From Diphasiastrum complanatum (lineage: Eukaryota > Streptophyta > Lycopodiopsida > Lycopodiales > Lycopodiaceae): a DNA stretch of 64,000 nucleotides. Position numbers and translations under genes: made by a program. Position 1 is the first letter of the stretch; every line of letters begins with the position of its first letter. The DNA is taken from NCBI GenBank assembly GCA_029204225.1, contig CM055095.1, forward strand, positions 53,853,944 to 53,917,943, written 5' to 3'. Below, piece by piece: positions 1 through 11,779 of this stretch. The notes beneath the pieces were generated by a model. The model did no database searches and was not told where the DNA came from. It saw only the letters and a program-made list of their open reading frames with translations.

Positions 1-637
1 GTGTCAAAATTTGTGAGTTAAATTTTTCAAGCTGCAGCTTCTAATGTTCAAATGTGGTTCACGATATCTAGTCTCCCTTGAAGGAGATTTTTATGTTGGA
101 ACACCCTTAACATAGGAATACTAAGTTCCACAAATCAAAGTAGTAGCGTGACAATATGCATCTTGACATGTCATATTTTGTCTTACAAGGCATCAGACTT
201 AGCCGATTATGATTATTCATGCCCTGTTGAAAAATTTTCAGCTTTGCTATTTCCTGATTTTTGTTGGAATGGTAGCTTCTTTGACTTTGTGAGGAAGCTA
301 TGATTTGTTTTTTTTACTTGCTATGATTTTAAGGTGGCTTTCTCAAAGACGATGCATCTGCCCATGAATGAAGCTATGAACTCATTTAGGCTCCAGCTGC
401 TGGTGTAATTTATCTTTGACCAAGTTTAGTTTTTTTTCAGATGAATTTACATTTTCTAGTTCATGTAGGGCCTCTGTGAGTTGCTTTAAATTTTTCTGAA
501 GTTATTTGGTATGGCATATAACAGAGGTCAACTATGCAACAATCGGTAAAACCCTTCCAAATGTGTAATATAGTAAAGCTTCATGTAGTTACAATTTGAG
601 TTGATTTTTAAGTTTTACATTATAATTTGTTAGCATT
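1..637. other. AT-rich stretch, no gene seen
   Basis: No open frame, splice-bounded exon or repeat that I can support. It is AT-rich with T-runs, as in plant intergenic or intron DNA. Confidence 0.5.
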
Positions 638-832
638 TGGCAAAGTTCCAGGTGCCGTGGGTGCCGTACAGGTGCCGTGAAAGTTCCACGGCACTTGTTT
701 TTTTAATTTTTTTTTTAAGTCATTTTTAATGGAAAAAACTTTAAAAAAAAAAAAACCAAGTGCCGTACAACGGCACGTGCCGTGGTACGGCACCTGGACC
801 CCACGGCACCTGTGCCGTGGAGTACTTTGCCA
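638..832. mobile_element. Small foldback/MITE with GGTGCCGTG motifs
   Basis: A 195-bp element begins TGGCAAAGT and ends ACTTTGCCA, so its ends are inverted repeats. Both arms are filled with short GC-rich units of the type GGTGCCGTGG or its complement, and the centre is a poly-T/poly-A stretch. The whole can fold into a long hairpin. It encodes nothing. A clear target-site duplication is not visible (only a few T residues on each side), so the superfamily is undetermined. The GC-rich arms around an AT core resemble the subterminal arrays of the hAT-like elements near 44-55 kb. Confidence 0.65.
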
Positions 833-2072
833 TTTGGTTTCATATTTTATGCTACGCTCTGCTTTGTCAAGTATTCATGTTTGGTAATAATTGTAACGAA
901 GGTTACTTCAAGGCACAATCACAAGCGAGTTTTGAAGTTTGTGACCAACTTATGATTCGAACAGTCCAATGATGCACAATTTAGTAATCCTATCTGAGCC
1001 ACCATAGACATTGCCAATCTATGCTCCTTCCACACCCAACAGTGTGGATGGTTGTAGCGAGGGTGACGGCTTGTTAAATGTTGCTGCTCTATTGAGGAGA
1101 TGTGGTTGCTGAAGGGCTTTGAATTATAATCTCTTATTTGTGTGCCTCTCTTAAGTGTAACATTCTAATCTCTTTCCTTCTTGCATTGTACAACTATGCA
1201 TTCTTTTTTGGTTTGTTTCCTTGTTGCTTTTGCATTTTCCTACTGCAGTTATGTGTCCATTTGATTGGTTCCAACTTAATATTCGACTTTCTGACTTGCT
1301 TTTTAAGAGATAGCATAAGCAGTGATACATATTACATTGGTGACTCAAAGAGACAAGTTTTGACAATGTCGAGAGACATCCGTTGAGAATTACAAGATCT
1401 TAAAATATTTTTCATAGGATGCTTCTCCAGTAAGTTTAGAATGACCAAGAGCAAGGACAATTGAGAAGGAATAATGAAAGCTCACTATTATCATGGTGCA
1501 ACTTTACACTTGTATAAAACTAAAGGTCTCAAGTCGCGCTTAACATCTCTCTCATGAGCAACAAGAGCTCCTTGCTTTCATTAGGTTTGTTATTGTAGTA
1601 TGAACATCAATGTAATCATTCATAAGATGCATTTCCTGTATGAAAGTCCCTAGGAGTTTAATTAGTTTGTTGGAAAATGTACAGGAGCATATTGTAATGA
1701 TTGCATGTAATTGGAAGCAACTTCTCCTACTTTGCTCGATGGGCTCCATGCCTTTGCTTCCCGTGACATTCTTACTAGTCTATGCAAATGACGACTTTCT
1801 TAGGAGTGGGCTTGGTTTGGATTGTGAAGAGATATTGGGAGGCTCAAATAATGCGTCTCATAGACGGAGCAACCAATAATCTGTGCTTAGATGATCTATC
1901 TATAGATTTTATCCGTGTATTAATTACATTGAATGCTTGTCACCTAATTAGGAAAGCCGTTGTGCTTGGAAGTATATGGCTTTTGTGACAACTATACACA
2001 AAAATATACGGTCAACAATTCAGCATCGTCGACGCGGACGAGGACGTCGTTGGAACGTTCTTCGTTTATTGT
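833..2072. other. Non-coding stretch
   Basis: Only short chance open frames on both strands. No recognisable domain, RNA gene or repeat. AT-rich. Confidence 0.45.
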
Positions 2073-2227
2073 AGACGACCTTCGGAAATTTTCTCTCTTC
2101 GCATTTTTCGCAAAACCTCGAAGGTGTCTTCCAAAAGACGATGATGTTTTTAAAACAGTTTAACGCATGAAAAATAGATGACCTTCGGGAATTTTTTCTC
2201 TTCGCATTTTTAGCAAAAAGCCGAAGG
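2073..2227. repeat. Imperfect direct repeat of a hairpin unit
   Basis: Two ~52-bp copies (2073-2124 and 2176-2227) start with GACCTTCGG or ACCTTCGGG and end with CGAAGG, about 103 bp apart. Each can pair its CCTTCGG start with its CCGAAGG-like end. The middle, a CTCTTCGCATTTTT stretch followed by GCAAAA, is also shared. No coding potential. Possibly the remains of a small foldback element; function unknown. Confidence 0.6.
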
Positions 2228-5053
2228 TTTGTTAAAAACAGTTAAACTTTTGAATTATGCAAGTTTTCGCATTTCGGAGAAATGCGAAAAAGCCAAAGTT
2301 GTTGAAAACATAGTGTGTTTCTACAGACTGTTGGAAAAGTAATGTATTTCTGCAGACTTGTTCTAAATGCAAGTTTTGTGGAAGTCTTTGAAGATGGCCA
2401 GGTCTTCAATGATTTCAAATCATTAAACTTAACATTTGAACTTTGAAATTATGACAGGATTGGTTACCCTTTGCTAGAGATCAGCCGGAAGCCCGTTGTA
2501 GACGTTCTTCAAATAAATTAGTTGTCTAAGTTTGTGATTCCTGCAGGTATCAGATGAGCAAACGTAGAACCAAAATTGGCTTCACCTGACCCTAGATCAA
2601 TGATCAATAAACATGCAGGAAGAATCATGAAATAGAAATTAGTCATTCACCAAGGAGGCAAACTATGGGCTTAATTTTCAACAAGTTTATCATTAGAGAA
2701 GTGATAATAATTTAGTACATTGGTCTATGTTCAAGCATATGAAAGCTAATGTGGAGTATGCTTGTGATTGTGATTGACATCTCTTGGGCACTGATGAACT
2801 GAGAAGAAATGTCATAGAATTTCTTCACACATTGTGTGATGAAGTTAGTGGTCTCAAATTTTTTAATTGGTCTTTTAAGGTTGATTATTGAATGTCTCTT
2901 TTGTTATGTTGTGTACTATCTTGGACCAAGAAGTTGTACATGTTTCTTTATGTATTAGTGAACATATGATTCTTAATTGATGTCTTTGTCCAATTAGTTA
3001 TTAGTGTGCATTTTACCCATTAGCTTTGCTATTAGAAATGGGAAGTGAAAAATGCAAAAATAAAAATAATACTTTTATATGAGGAACTAAAATCTTTATT
3101 TGACTAGCATTGCTCTTTAGTGCTAGCCTTCATCATGATGGAGTCTACCTTTGAAACCTCAAATGTTTGTGCATGTGGTTTAAACTTGCTCTTTGGCATA
3201 ACTAAAGTTAGTAGGGATGTTGTAGCATTTAATCCATGATATAATTGATGGCGACATATTTTTTTGTTGTGTCGGTGGACATGCATTTCTTATTCAAGAC
3301 CATCCAAGTCGTGGCCTATTTTTTTTGTGCTAAAATTTCCTGATTTTAGTGGTACATGTTGTCCACTTGTTATGCTATTCAATTAGGTCTTGAGCACGTT
3401 TAAGTAATGAAACAAAAGATTTTCTTATTTTATCCATGATGAGATTGCCACTTCATTTGATTGGTTTTGCACTTTTGTGTTGATCTTAATCATGATTGTG
3501 TTTTTGTTTCTTCATTCCATTTTTAGTGGTCGTGTTGCCCACTTGTTATGCTAATCAATTATTTGGCATGAAGCTGAAGTGATCAGAATTTCCAACATTG
3601 AGAAACTAGATAGAGCCCTCTTAGAGAACCTTTCCAAGCAAGTTCGTGACTCTCTCAACTTGTTCTTAGGTGAGAGGTTTTGCAATACAAATAAAAAATA
3701 GCTCTTGGAGAGCACGAGTTGGAAACCAACCATCTGACTTGCTGCTTTCAATGTCTATGGTCGTAGGTTTCAACTGTTTACTATTACTATTGCTGCATCA
3801 TGATCTAATGTTGCAAGCTTTCACTGAAGTTTGCTCCCTCTTGCTCTCCTGGGTAGCAGGTCATAGATTTTGTGCGACAGGTTATTGCATGACAAGGCCT
3901 GTTGTAGCAACTTGTAAACATCCACCCCCTCACTGTTTTCCATGCTAATCTCAATAACGAGTCAGGGGGCGACATGGAAAGAGATCCTTTACATGGCCTT
4001 TTGGCTTTTGTTGGCAAGTGTTTTGAGTGAGAAGAAACTCTGACCACTCTTACTATTTGATCTTGAGCAATTTGCATCCCATGCATGGGAAATTTGCCAT
4101 AGGCAATTGCATAATCAACCCACTTGAGACCATTTAGTTATGTCGTAAGTTGAGGGTCCTCAACGTCTCTTCACACACCCATTTCAATTCAATTGTAGTC
4201 ATAGACTTCCCATTTGCCTAATTGTACCTCAAGATCTCCCACTAAGTATTTCATGAACAAAAGCCCAACTTGGGTCTTTTGGGGTCTCATTACTTTTTGA
4301 TAGTGTATAAGTATCTAGTTGCACTTTTGAGGGTGGGATCCGTTATATAGTCTACATAACAATCCCATAATTATTGTACCTTTGGATGTTGTTGGTGTCA
4401 GTCTCTTTTTGCTTCTTTTCAACGTAGTGGGTGCTGTGTTTCCAATGTTGCCTTGAATAATGTGATTCTGTAAGTTTGCCCTTTTGAATTTGGAGCTGAA
4501 GCATATTGCACTAATGAATCCTCTTGTGTGACTAGAGGCATGTATTAGGCTAAGTCGCAGACCATTATATTGAGCTACTTTTTTGTGGCCATGAAGCTCC
4601 ATAACTAGCTTAAGTGGAAACCTGGTGGGACTGCTTCAGATTGCAGTGTTAGGGAAAGTGGTTTCCATTGTCATTTGAACTTTGAGTGTAGATGTCCTCC
4701 TCTCCTACTTGATAATCTTCATCCAATTCCCTTTTTTTTTAGGTTCTTTAGAAGCAGTCTTTAATGAAGGTCATGGTTGCTTGAATGGTCTTTGATGTGT
4801 TGTGAGTCATGTTGCCTATTGTAAAATGAAATTTCTAAGTTTTTGTGATGATAATGATAACTAAACATTTTAGCAAGGGTAAGAGTGCTTAATATCATTG
4901 CAACAAAGTAGGGCATGTTTGTGTTGTTAGGGCAATGTTTGTTAGAAGCTCTATCTTGTCAATGTAAAATACACTCACTCAATGTAAATTTTCTAATTCT
5001 AGTTGGAATAGTAGCTTTTTTGACTTTGTCATACAACTACACATATGGATGGG
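2228..5053. other. Non-coding AT-rich stretch
   Basis: No gene supported on either strand. One ~50-bp imperfect direct repeat is visible: 3349-3398 and 3525-3575 share CCACTTGTTATGCTA followed by TCAATTA. Otherwise I see only chance open frames. Confidence 0.45.
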
Positions 5054-5421
5054 AATTTTGCCATGCGACGTTGTCACGCGAACTCAGTACTTCACCAAAA
5101 ATTTGACATTTTTATTTTGCATGGCTGTGTCACGCGTGGCACATCCACACCAACTTTTTTTTCTAGGGACCTTGCCAGTCAAAGATAAGTTGGAGGTGGG
5201 GCAAGAAAGCCATTTTTGAATTTTCGCCTGCCATGCAATTTTCTTTTAGATTAAAAGTTAAAAAATGAGTGCCAAAATCTTTTTACATGGTAGAGCCACA
5301 CGTGGCATTGCCACAGACCTTTGTTATTTACCACATTTCCTATGGCAAGTATCTCTGGACATTTGCCATGCATGTCAAAAGTTAGAAGTTTTTTTTTGAG
5401 ATTGCCACGCCTGGCAAATTT
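5054..5421. mobile_element. Candidate MITE with 14-bp inverted ends
   Basis: The left end AATTTTGCCATGCG and the reverse complement of the right end AAATTTGCCAGGCG differ at two positions, giving a 368-bp non-coding element. Internal palindromic units built on GCCACGCGTGGC recur several times (near 5131, 5295 and 5402). No clear target duplication is seen, so the boundaries are approximate and the family is unassigned. Confidence 0.45.
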
Positions 5422-5960
5422 TACTAATTTTAAGAATTGTATTATTTTTTTTTTCAAATCTATAGTGAACAATACGTTGATAAACAAACAACTCTATGAT
5501 TAATTTAAAAGTAAATGAGGTTTTTTTTTAAAAAATTGTGGATAAGTGTGGACTAATAATAAAATGATCGTTATGTGAAATTATTTTTTTCTTCATATTA
5601 TTAACCCCATGAGATTGCAACATATTAAACTTGGGTGGGCAAGCCCAACTCAAGCATGATAGATCAACTCACAATGTGTGAGAAGATTATGTCAAATTAT
5701 GATGCATTTGAATAAAATTTGAAATATATTGATACTCAAATAAGTAATATTAACTATCATGTTGTACGGTTTTGTGAGGAATCGAGGAGAGTGTTTCTAT
5801 TTCTGGCTGTCCGCCGACTTTTGTGAGATAATCAATCGACGATGACTGCTCATGCTTCTTCGACTAATTGAAATTATTTTCGGTCAAATATAATCTGCTA
5901 TCTTATGCATTTATAGACATCATGATATGTGTCTATGCACTGATACCAAAAAAATGAATA

Positions 5961-5961
<1 letters not shown>

Positions 5962-6011
<50 letters not shown>
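5962..6011. repeat. (TA)n microsatellite
   Basis: About 25 uninterrupted TA units. No element end is visible beside this tract, in contrast to the TA tracts at 44-55 kb. Confidence 0.95.
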
Positions 6012-6014
<3 letters not shown>

Positions 6015-6315
6015 GTTTCAAAAAAATCAAAATATGTTATTTTTTCTAATATTAAGAATGCAAGGTTGTATATGTTTGTGTGTTTGCAAAGATGAATGAA
6101 TAATCGAATGTGGCAAAATGCATTCTTGTCTAGATGTTACCACAAAGAAAATGCTTCCTCATTAGAATATATAAATAATCAAAGCCTTACATTTTCTAAT
6201 TGTTCTCTTAATTAGTTCAAACATCTATTGATAAATTTTTCCAATTCTGAGTGATTGTGAGATGTGTTTGAAATGAAACTTAAGAAATGAAATATTGTAT
6301 CTATATATATTAAAA

Positions 6316-6532
6316 CTTTACTGTTCACGGGCAGCGCTCACGTGGGACAGTCAACGTGAGAGCTTTTTTTTTGAAATCATTTTCCCTTCCCCTCCCCCTC
6401 TTCTCTCTGGCCGCCTGCCCAAGTGGGTGGGCAAACGTATTGTGGGAAGGGAGGCTTCTGCGCCCTCCCTAAACAAAATATTTTCAAAAACGTTTGCCCG
6501 CCCAAATGGGCGGGCAAATTGCACTAGTAAAG
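6316..6532. mobile_element. Candidate MITE with perfect GC-rich palindrome
   Basis: The left end begins CTTTACTG. The right end, read in reverse complement, begins CTTTACTAGTGCA, suggesting inverted ends about 217 bp apart. Inside, 6493-6518 is a perfect 12-bp-arm palindrome (TTTGCCCGCCCA with its complement, AA loop), and a diverged version of one arm lies at about 6418-6436. No coding potential. No clear target duplication, so this is tentative. Confidence 0.35.
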
Positions 6533-6612
6533 ATGTAGATTTTTTGAAAACAATATATATTGGCCACGAATGTATTGTTTTATAACAAAATTAATTCTGA
6601 CATATAAATAGT

Positions 6613-6870
6613 TTATTCATCATCACAAGATTCAAATTCATCAGCCAATACATCTTGCAATTTATCTATGCTTAGATGATATTCATTATCACTATAGAAA
6701 TTGGACCCTCTCTCAATATTGTCCTTATGCAGAGAGTCACTATTGTTCTCTTCATCATTTGGGTCAAAATCATTTGATTCATTTATTAAGCTTTCAAGAT
6801 TTATAAAATTTGAAGATATATGTACATTTTCATTAGATATATTTGTGTTGTCCAAATTTAGATCCTCCAT
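6613..6870 (-). CDS. Small acidic open frame, unrecognised
   Basis: An 85-residue minus-strand frame, very rich in Asp, Glu, Asn and Ser with an acidic C terminus. It has no recognisable motif, membrane segment or zinc ligand set. The biased composition is unlike the chance frames around it, so it may be an exon or a remnant of a transposon gene. There is no clear promoter, partner exon or conserved neighbour. I do not recognise it, and it could be spurious. Confidence 0.2.
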   Translation of the reverse strand: MEDLNLDNTNISNENVHISSNFINLESLINESNDFDPNDEENNSDSLHKDNIERGSNFYSDNEYHLSIDKLQDVLADEFESCDDE

Positions 6871-8469
6871 TTGTTCTCAACATATGCATTTTCAAATACA
6901 TGTCTTGCATGTGGCTTAACTTGAACAACATATCATCGATTGTTGTTTAGTCAATCTAGTTGAAAAAATACTTGCACATTAAACAAAGTTAAGATTAGAG
7001 ATATGTTATCATAAAATTTTAATTCATAATAAATAGATGTAATGAAAAAGTGTAGATGCTTATTATAATATTGGTTATGATCGAAAAAAAAAAGAAAAAA
7101 AAATGTGAAACTCATGCGCACCTGTTCACAATGGCAGGGCAACACCAATGTGTCTGAAAAGTCCATGCTTAGTGTCTTGCTTGAATTGATAGCAAAAAAT
7201 CTACCACGTTCCTTTTTATGATTGCATTTGATCCTCTATAGTTGATTTTGAATCATTTCATGTCAAACAAAAAATATTTACCCATTTCATCAAAACACAT
7301 CTTATATATGGCTTGTATGGTTTCTACATACTCAAGCTTTCTAGAAATTGGCTCGAGCACTACTCCGACTTTCTTGATGAAAAGATGACATCACACCACA
7401 ATCATAAGTTCGTCGCTTCATATCAGTTCGTTCGATGCGATGATGATGACCTTATGCCCACATTGCACTATACTTTTGATCCAGTCACATTTTGATTATA
7501 ATTTAAACAATAATCAATCCTCATACAAATAAATATTGTTTACTTTAAAAAATAGAGTTCTAGACAAACATTTCAATCACATCCTCTTGCAAATTTCCAT
7601 TAGAACATTGATATGCTTAAATGTTTGATGTTCAGACAAAACTATAAGAGAACAAAAATATAACAATTGATCAAAAAGCATTCTGACATAATACTAAATG
7701 CAATAAAACCATAGGATTTTATTCAAGCATGTAAAAATCAGATGAATTACGAGCACAAGACTATAGCAGGTGCAACCACGTACTCGAAACAATTTTGAAA
7801 AATAATCGTCTCTGTCTGATCCACTTCCGCTAATAAGTAGTGAAATGCTGCTAACAATACTCTATCATAAATTGAGTTCTTGAATCAATTGACTTGATTG
7901 ATTCTATGTTTTTTTATATCATTAGCTTAAGAAATGATCAGCTATTTATACTAGTCAGGAATGCCGCATGGGCTTATCCAACTGACAGTTTACGACAGTC
8001 GTTTTTCCCAAGTTGTAATTGGTACTTAGCCATATTGAGCTATAGATCGCAATTGGCATTGAGCCAGATTAGTTACAAGACAATTACTTGCCAACAATGG
8101 TTAGAGCAAGTCATTAGTAACATGTTCTGTTAACTATCGACAAAATATTTGTCGACCCTTTGATAGTTGTTCGATAGATATTTGTCGTTGTCATGTTTGT
8201 GAGTATTTATAAGCAATCGTAAGAGCGAAAGCCCACGATCATGTGTAAAGACTCGTAAACGATCAAACAAAAGCTCATGAGCAAATGTAAGAACCCACAA
8301 GTTGGCCTAAAAAGCTCATAAGAGGTCGTAAGCGATCGTAAATTTGCTTTGCGATTCTCTTGTATTTTTGCAGTCTTTGCAATGATGAAAGTAAATCTAT
8401 AACAACTGGATAAATAAATGGATGTAAATTAACAATTAGATTAGAATAATAAGAATAATAATCTAACAA
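6871..8469. other. Non-coding stretch
   Basis: No supported gene. Short inverted motifs occur (for example CGACAAA/TTTGTCG near 8140-8156). Part of this could be flanking sequence of the gag remnant to its right, but no LTR pair could be shown. Confidence 0.4.
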
Positions 8470-9540
8470 CTCCGACCGAACAAGTGGGGTGGTAGCCTCT
8501 TATTGCTTATCTTTCCTCAAAGGACATGCTAGATACAGGTCCCCGTATCCACAATTCTGGCAAAATGGTATGAAATTGCCTCACAACTTGTTAGGGCCTC
8601 AGCTATTATTGATTCTCTCCACATCCATAATATAGCAGCTCTAAATCTAGTACCACAAAACTATTGGCAACGATTGTTATCAACTCTCCATTCACTCCAT
8701 CAATAAAATACATAGGAATATTTTTTGATTCTTCGTCTTCTGAGTTGTAGGGTTCTTTAGTTATTTTCACCATATTCATCTATTGAGTCGTTGATTGTTG
8801 GTTTTGTACTACTTGCCCTTGGTTATAGCATGAATGGGGGGTAAGGCCAGTCTCGATAGTGGTTATAAACTACGACACTTGGTTGATGAGCCAAAGGAGC
8901 AGTATTTGGAGTTGGGTGTGCAACTTGGTTTCTAAGATTATATTGACAATCATTGTGTCGTGATTGGTCATATGGCGAATGCGGTATTATTGTGTAGATC
9001 GTTCTAATATTTGCCTCAACTATGGGCATTTGTTTTCCATGTAATTACTTGCACAATGAGGATACCATGTAGATTCTTGTCTTGCGTACTCTTGGGTGGC
9101 GGATTCGGGTACGAGCCATCCAACTTTTGGTCGACGACTATGGAAAGGTCAGAAGAGAGATTTCTAAAGTGCTCATTGCACTACATTTGCAATTTTTCTA
9201 TGGATGACATTATCGTGCTAGTACTATTGGCTGTAGAAGTGAAGCATCATCATGAGATTTATCTTTACATTTAGCTCGTTGTTCTTTTCTACGTTTTGAG
9301 GGTTTAGGGTTGTCTGAGTCAGAATTCGTGCTTTCGCTATCGTCTACCCTCTTGATGGCTTCAACACCTGTGGTTTGGAATGAGACATACTTGTCTCATC
9401 TTTTCATCAATTGTCTAATTTTCCTAGGTAATCCTGCCATGAACCAAGTGATGATGCTATGGTCTGGAACACTCTCGAGATTGCAACCGCTTCATAATCT
9501 CTTTATCCGTTCAATGTAGTCACATAGGGATTCGCGCGTT
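8470..9540 (-). pseudogene. Degenerate LTR-retrotransposon gag
   Basis: Read on the minus strand, about 9535-9400 gives a frame resembling the retrotransposon gag domain. It contains DYIERIKRLW followed by a segment with IITWF and GLPRKIRQL, the pattern of plant gypsy-type gag proteins. Further downstream (about 8560-8510) lies a CxxC...C element (CQNCGYGDLYLACP) resembling a zinc knuckle in which the usual His is missing. The frames between them are interrupted by stops. No pol, LTR pair or PBS was found next to it. Gag normally coats element RNA; this copy is dead. Confidence 0.45.
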
Positions 9541-9542
9541 GC

Positions 9543-9546
<4 letters not shown>

Positions 9547-9624
<78 letters not shown>
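9547..9624 (+). repeat. (GA)n microsatellite
   Basis: About 39 GA units directly beside the start of the gag remnant. Confidence 0.95.
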
Positions 9625-9627
<3 letters not shown>

Positions 9628-9883
9628 AGATTCTATTGTTTTGATTAGTCCACGTGTCCTTTAGGATTGACCAACATAGGTCAACAAAATTTGCTTGATT
9701 GGCAAGTGCATTTCACTTTATCCTATACTATATGTTTTGTTTTGATTAAAAGTTGCTGTATGTCGTGGTTCTTTAGACTTCTTGCAAAATGTGTGTAGAT
9801 ACAACTTTCAAAATGAAAAGCATGGTAACTTAGGATTTATGTAAAATTAGGGTTTTGGGGAGTAGAAATAACGATAAAGTATA

Positions 9884-9886
<3 letters not shown>

Positions 9887-9937
<51 letters not shown>
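9887..9937. repeat. (TA)n microsatellite
   Basis: About 25 AT units. No terminal repeat of a transposon is visible at either edge. Confidence 0.95.
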
Positions 9938-9938
<1 letters not shown>

Positions 9939-10067
9939 TAAAAAGTGATCACCGTTTGTAAAAGATGGGTGCTCCTCGCTTGTCTGTAAAGACGAGCACT
10001 CTCACTTATTCGTTTATTCATTTAGGGAATGGACCTTGTTCAATATGATATCATTCCATAATCTAAC

Positions 10068-10151
10068 CCAACGGGGTTGGCTCAACTGGTTAGCTTGGCA
10101 TCCAAAGTTTCTTTGGTCCCAGGTTCGAACCTCCCCTTGGAAACCAAGAAG
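10068..10151 (+). mobile_element. tRNA-derived SINE with 11-bp target duplication
   Basis: An 84-bp sequence contains an RNA polymerase III A box (TGGCTCAACTGG, 10078-10089) and, 32 bp further on, a B box (GGTTCGAACCT, 10122-10132). It is flanked by identical 11-bp direct repeats CATAATCTAAC at 10057-10067 and 10152-10162, the signature of LINE-mediated insertion. It is unusually short: essentially only a tRNA-like head with no long body. It could be a minimal SINE or a retroposed tRNA-like transcript. The anticodon region does not fold into a clear tRNA, so I do not call a functional tRNA. Confidence 0.8.
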
Positions 10152-10162
10152 CATAATCTAAC

Positions 10163-11033
10163 TTTTTTTAATCTTAGAATGCCTTTGGCATGAGTATGTG
10201 CGCACATGTATGGCCCGATAATTATATGGCAAGATTTCGAAAATTCACAATCCATCTCCCAAAACTTAAAAAAAGCATTTTTTATGTAAAAGAGAATGTT
10301 CTTTGTAGTGGACTTTCACAGTGGTAAAGGTCATTTGAGAAGTTATGGCAAGCTTGTTAGGGTAGTACACAACTTCGCTTCTTGTAACTTCTCAAATCAA
10401 CTGAATTGCCATAGTATAATTCTCTTATGTAAATGATGAGCAAAGTTTTCTTACTCTAACCCACTACATGAATCAGTTGAAGTTTGATGACAATATATAT
10501 ATTGAAATGGAGGCTTCCCATTGGTTCAAAAGCTAAGATGAGCCTCTCCCTTTTCAAATTGAGCTTGAGTTTTCACCATGTGGCACACGAGGTTGCACAG
10601 GCCCTTTGTTATGTAGGGCAACTCCAAACAATTTTTTGTACTAGGGAACATTGTCCAACGAGCTAAGAAAAATGGACCAATGGCATGGCAAAATTCAAAC
10701 GAGCCAATCAAGTCACATAGATCCATTTACACTTACCAAGCCAATTTGAAAGAGGGGTGGGTGTTTGCATCTTATCACTTGCTTAGGCATGAAAATGGGT
10801 GGTCACTAAAAAGGTTTATACCAACAATACTAGACCAATGACATGGCATGAATTCAAACAAGCCAATCACAATGCATTGATTCATTTACATTTACGAAAG
10901 CACATTAAATTTTTGTTAAACATCCCACAAAAATGGGTGAGCGGAGAGAGGGGCATGCCCATGGCTAGTGCAACCCATTACAAATCTCCAAACTAAAATT
11001 GCAAAAAATTAAAATAGAGGATATTGTGGTCAC
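10163..11033. other. Non-coding stretch upstream of putative gene start
   Basis: Contains a ~66-bp imperfect direct repeat (10677-10742 and 10831-10896), each copy with a GACCAATG..ATGGCA unit and an AGCCAATCA unit, so CCAAT-type motifs occur several times in the 500 bp before the likely transcription start. No coding exon seen. Confidence 0.4.
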
Positions 11034-11084
11034 ATGAGGTCCGACCAGATCCTGGGGGCCCGGGGGTTTTGGGGCTTGGGGGTG

Positions 11085-11183
11085 CTCTCCTCTCCTCTCT
11101 TCCTTTTCCAAAACCCTAATTCCGAATCAGTCCTATTCCATTTTCCGCGATTTTTCTCTGTAACCCTTGCAAGATATGTAGAT
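11085..11183 (+). promoter_or_regulatory. Putative plant core promoter / 5' leader
   Basis: A pyrimidine patch (CTCTCCTCTCCTCTCTTCC, from 11085) is followed by AAACCCTAA (11111-11119), the telo box common in leaders of plant housekeeping and organelle-related genes. A T/C-rich leader then runs to ATG at 11184. A minimal start-stop uORF (ATG TAG, 11176-11181) sits two bases before that ATG, in another frame. An in-frame upstream ATG also exists at 11034, so the start is not certain. The combination is the best promoter-like signature in the window. Confidence 0.45.
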
Positions 11184-11241
11184 ATGGCAGCGTGTTACGA
11201 TCATCATCATCATGAGCATCTGTCTGCATTCATTTCTAGTG
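11184..11241 (+). CDS. Putative first coding exon
   Basis: ATG at 11184 opens a 19-codon segment with four consecutive His, ending in a split codon (phase 1) at a good donor, GTGAGC, at 11242. If the in-frame ATG at 11034 were used, 50 residues with several Arg and few acidic residues would be added, which would look more like an organelle presequence. The exon end phase matches both the exon proposed at 11660 and the first visible J-protein exon at 58497. The assignment rests on promoter-like context and phase only, with no protein similarity. An unrelated gene start or a chance frame is possible. Confidence 0.3.
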
Positions 11242-11659
11242 GTGAGCACTCTGCTTCTCCTACCTGCACGCATCAAATTGAATCCCGTATGAGAATTTAT
11301 TGGCAGCTTTTGCTTTGTTCAATCCCTTTTTAGCCCTTTTGGACTTTTCAGCTTGCCTTGTAGGTGCAGCTATCGTCTGCGACTTGTATTAGTATTTCTA
11401 CAACAATAAATTGAAAGACTGTGCTTCTGATTGCAGTTTAAGTATATATAAGCACACTTTGAATTTTCTGTTTTTTCCATTTGCTGATGAGTTGCGGGTT
11501 TACTCGGACCAACTAATGGGCTGTTTTATAGGAGGATTATTTTAACTAATATTAATGATCGTTTGTAATCGTGAAACTTTGGCGTAGATTGACTGTTGCG
11601 AATCTGATTCTGATATTTTCTGATCAGACACTACCTATTTAGGCTATGGTCATTATTAG

Positions 11660-11779
11660 CATCAATACAATTGGTGCTACTTTGCTCTTGTGGAGATGGG
11701 GCGCCTGCTTGGACAACGTTCACACCATTTGATTCGCCGTTTTCTTCAGCAGCAGTCGGCTTCTCATCAATACGAACAG
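11660..11779 (+). CDS. Putative second coding exon (or minus-strand exon)
   Basis: Preceded by ATTATTAG and followed by the donor GTGAGC at 11780. It is 120 bp, open in the frame set by the exon at 11184, and ends again in phase 1 after ATACGAACA. Translation ends in Ser/Ala/Gly-rich sequence finishing FSSIRT, plausible for a transit peptide. Two other AG acceptors just upstream would bring in a TAG stop, so only this acceptor works. The minus strand over the same bases is also open (11855-11631, hydrophilic, Glu/Asn/Ser-rich), so coding strand is ambiguous. Confidence 0.25.

Noticed and set aside
7313-8133. Small plus-strand frames (60-79 codons)
   Set aside because: No motif, no splice context and composition of chance frames in AT-rich DNA.
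10068-10151. Functional tRNA gene
   Set aside because: A and B boxes are present but no credible cloverleaf or anticodon arm; the flanking 11-bp duplications indicate retroposition.
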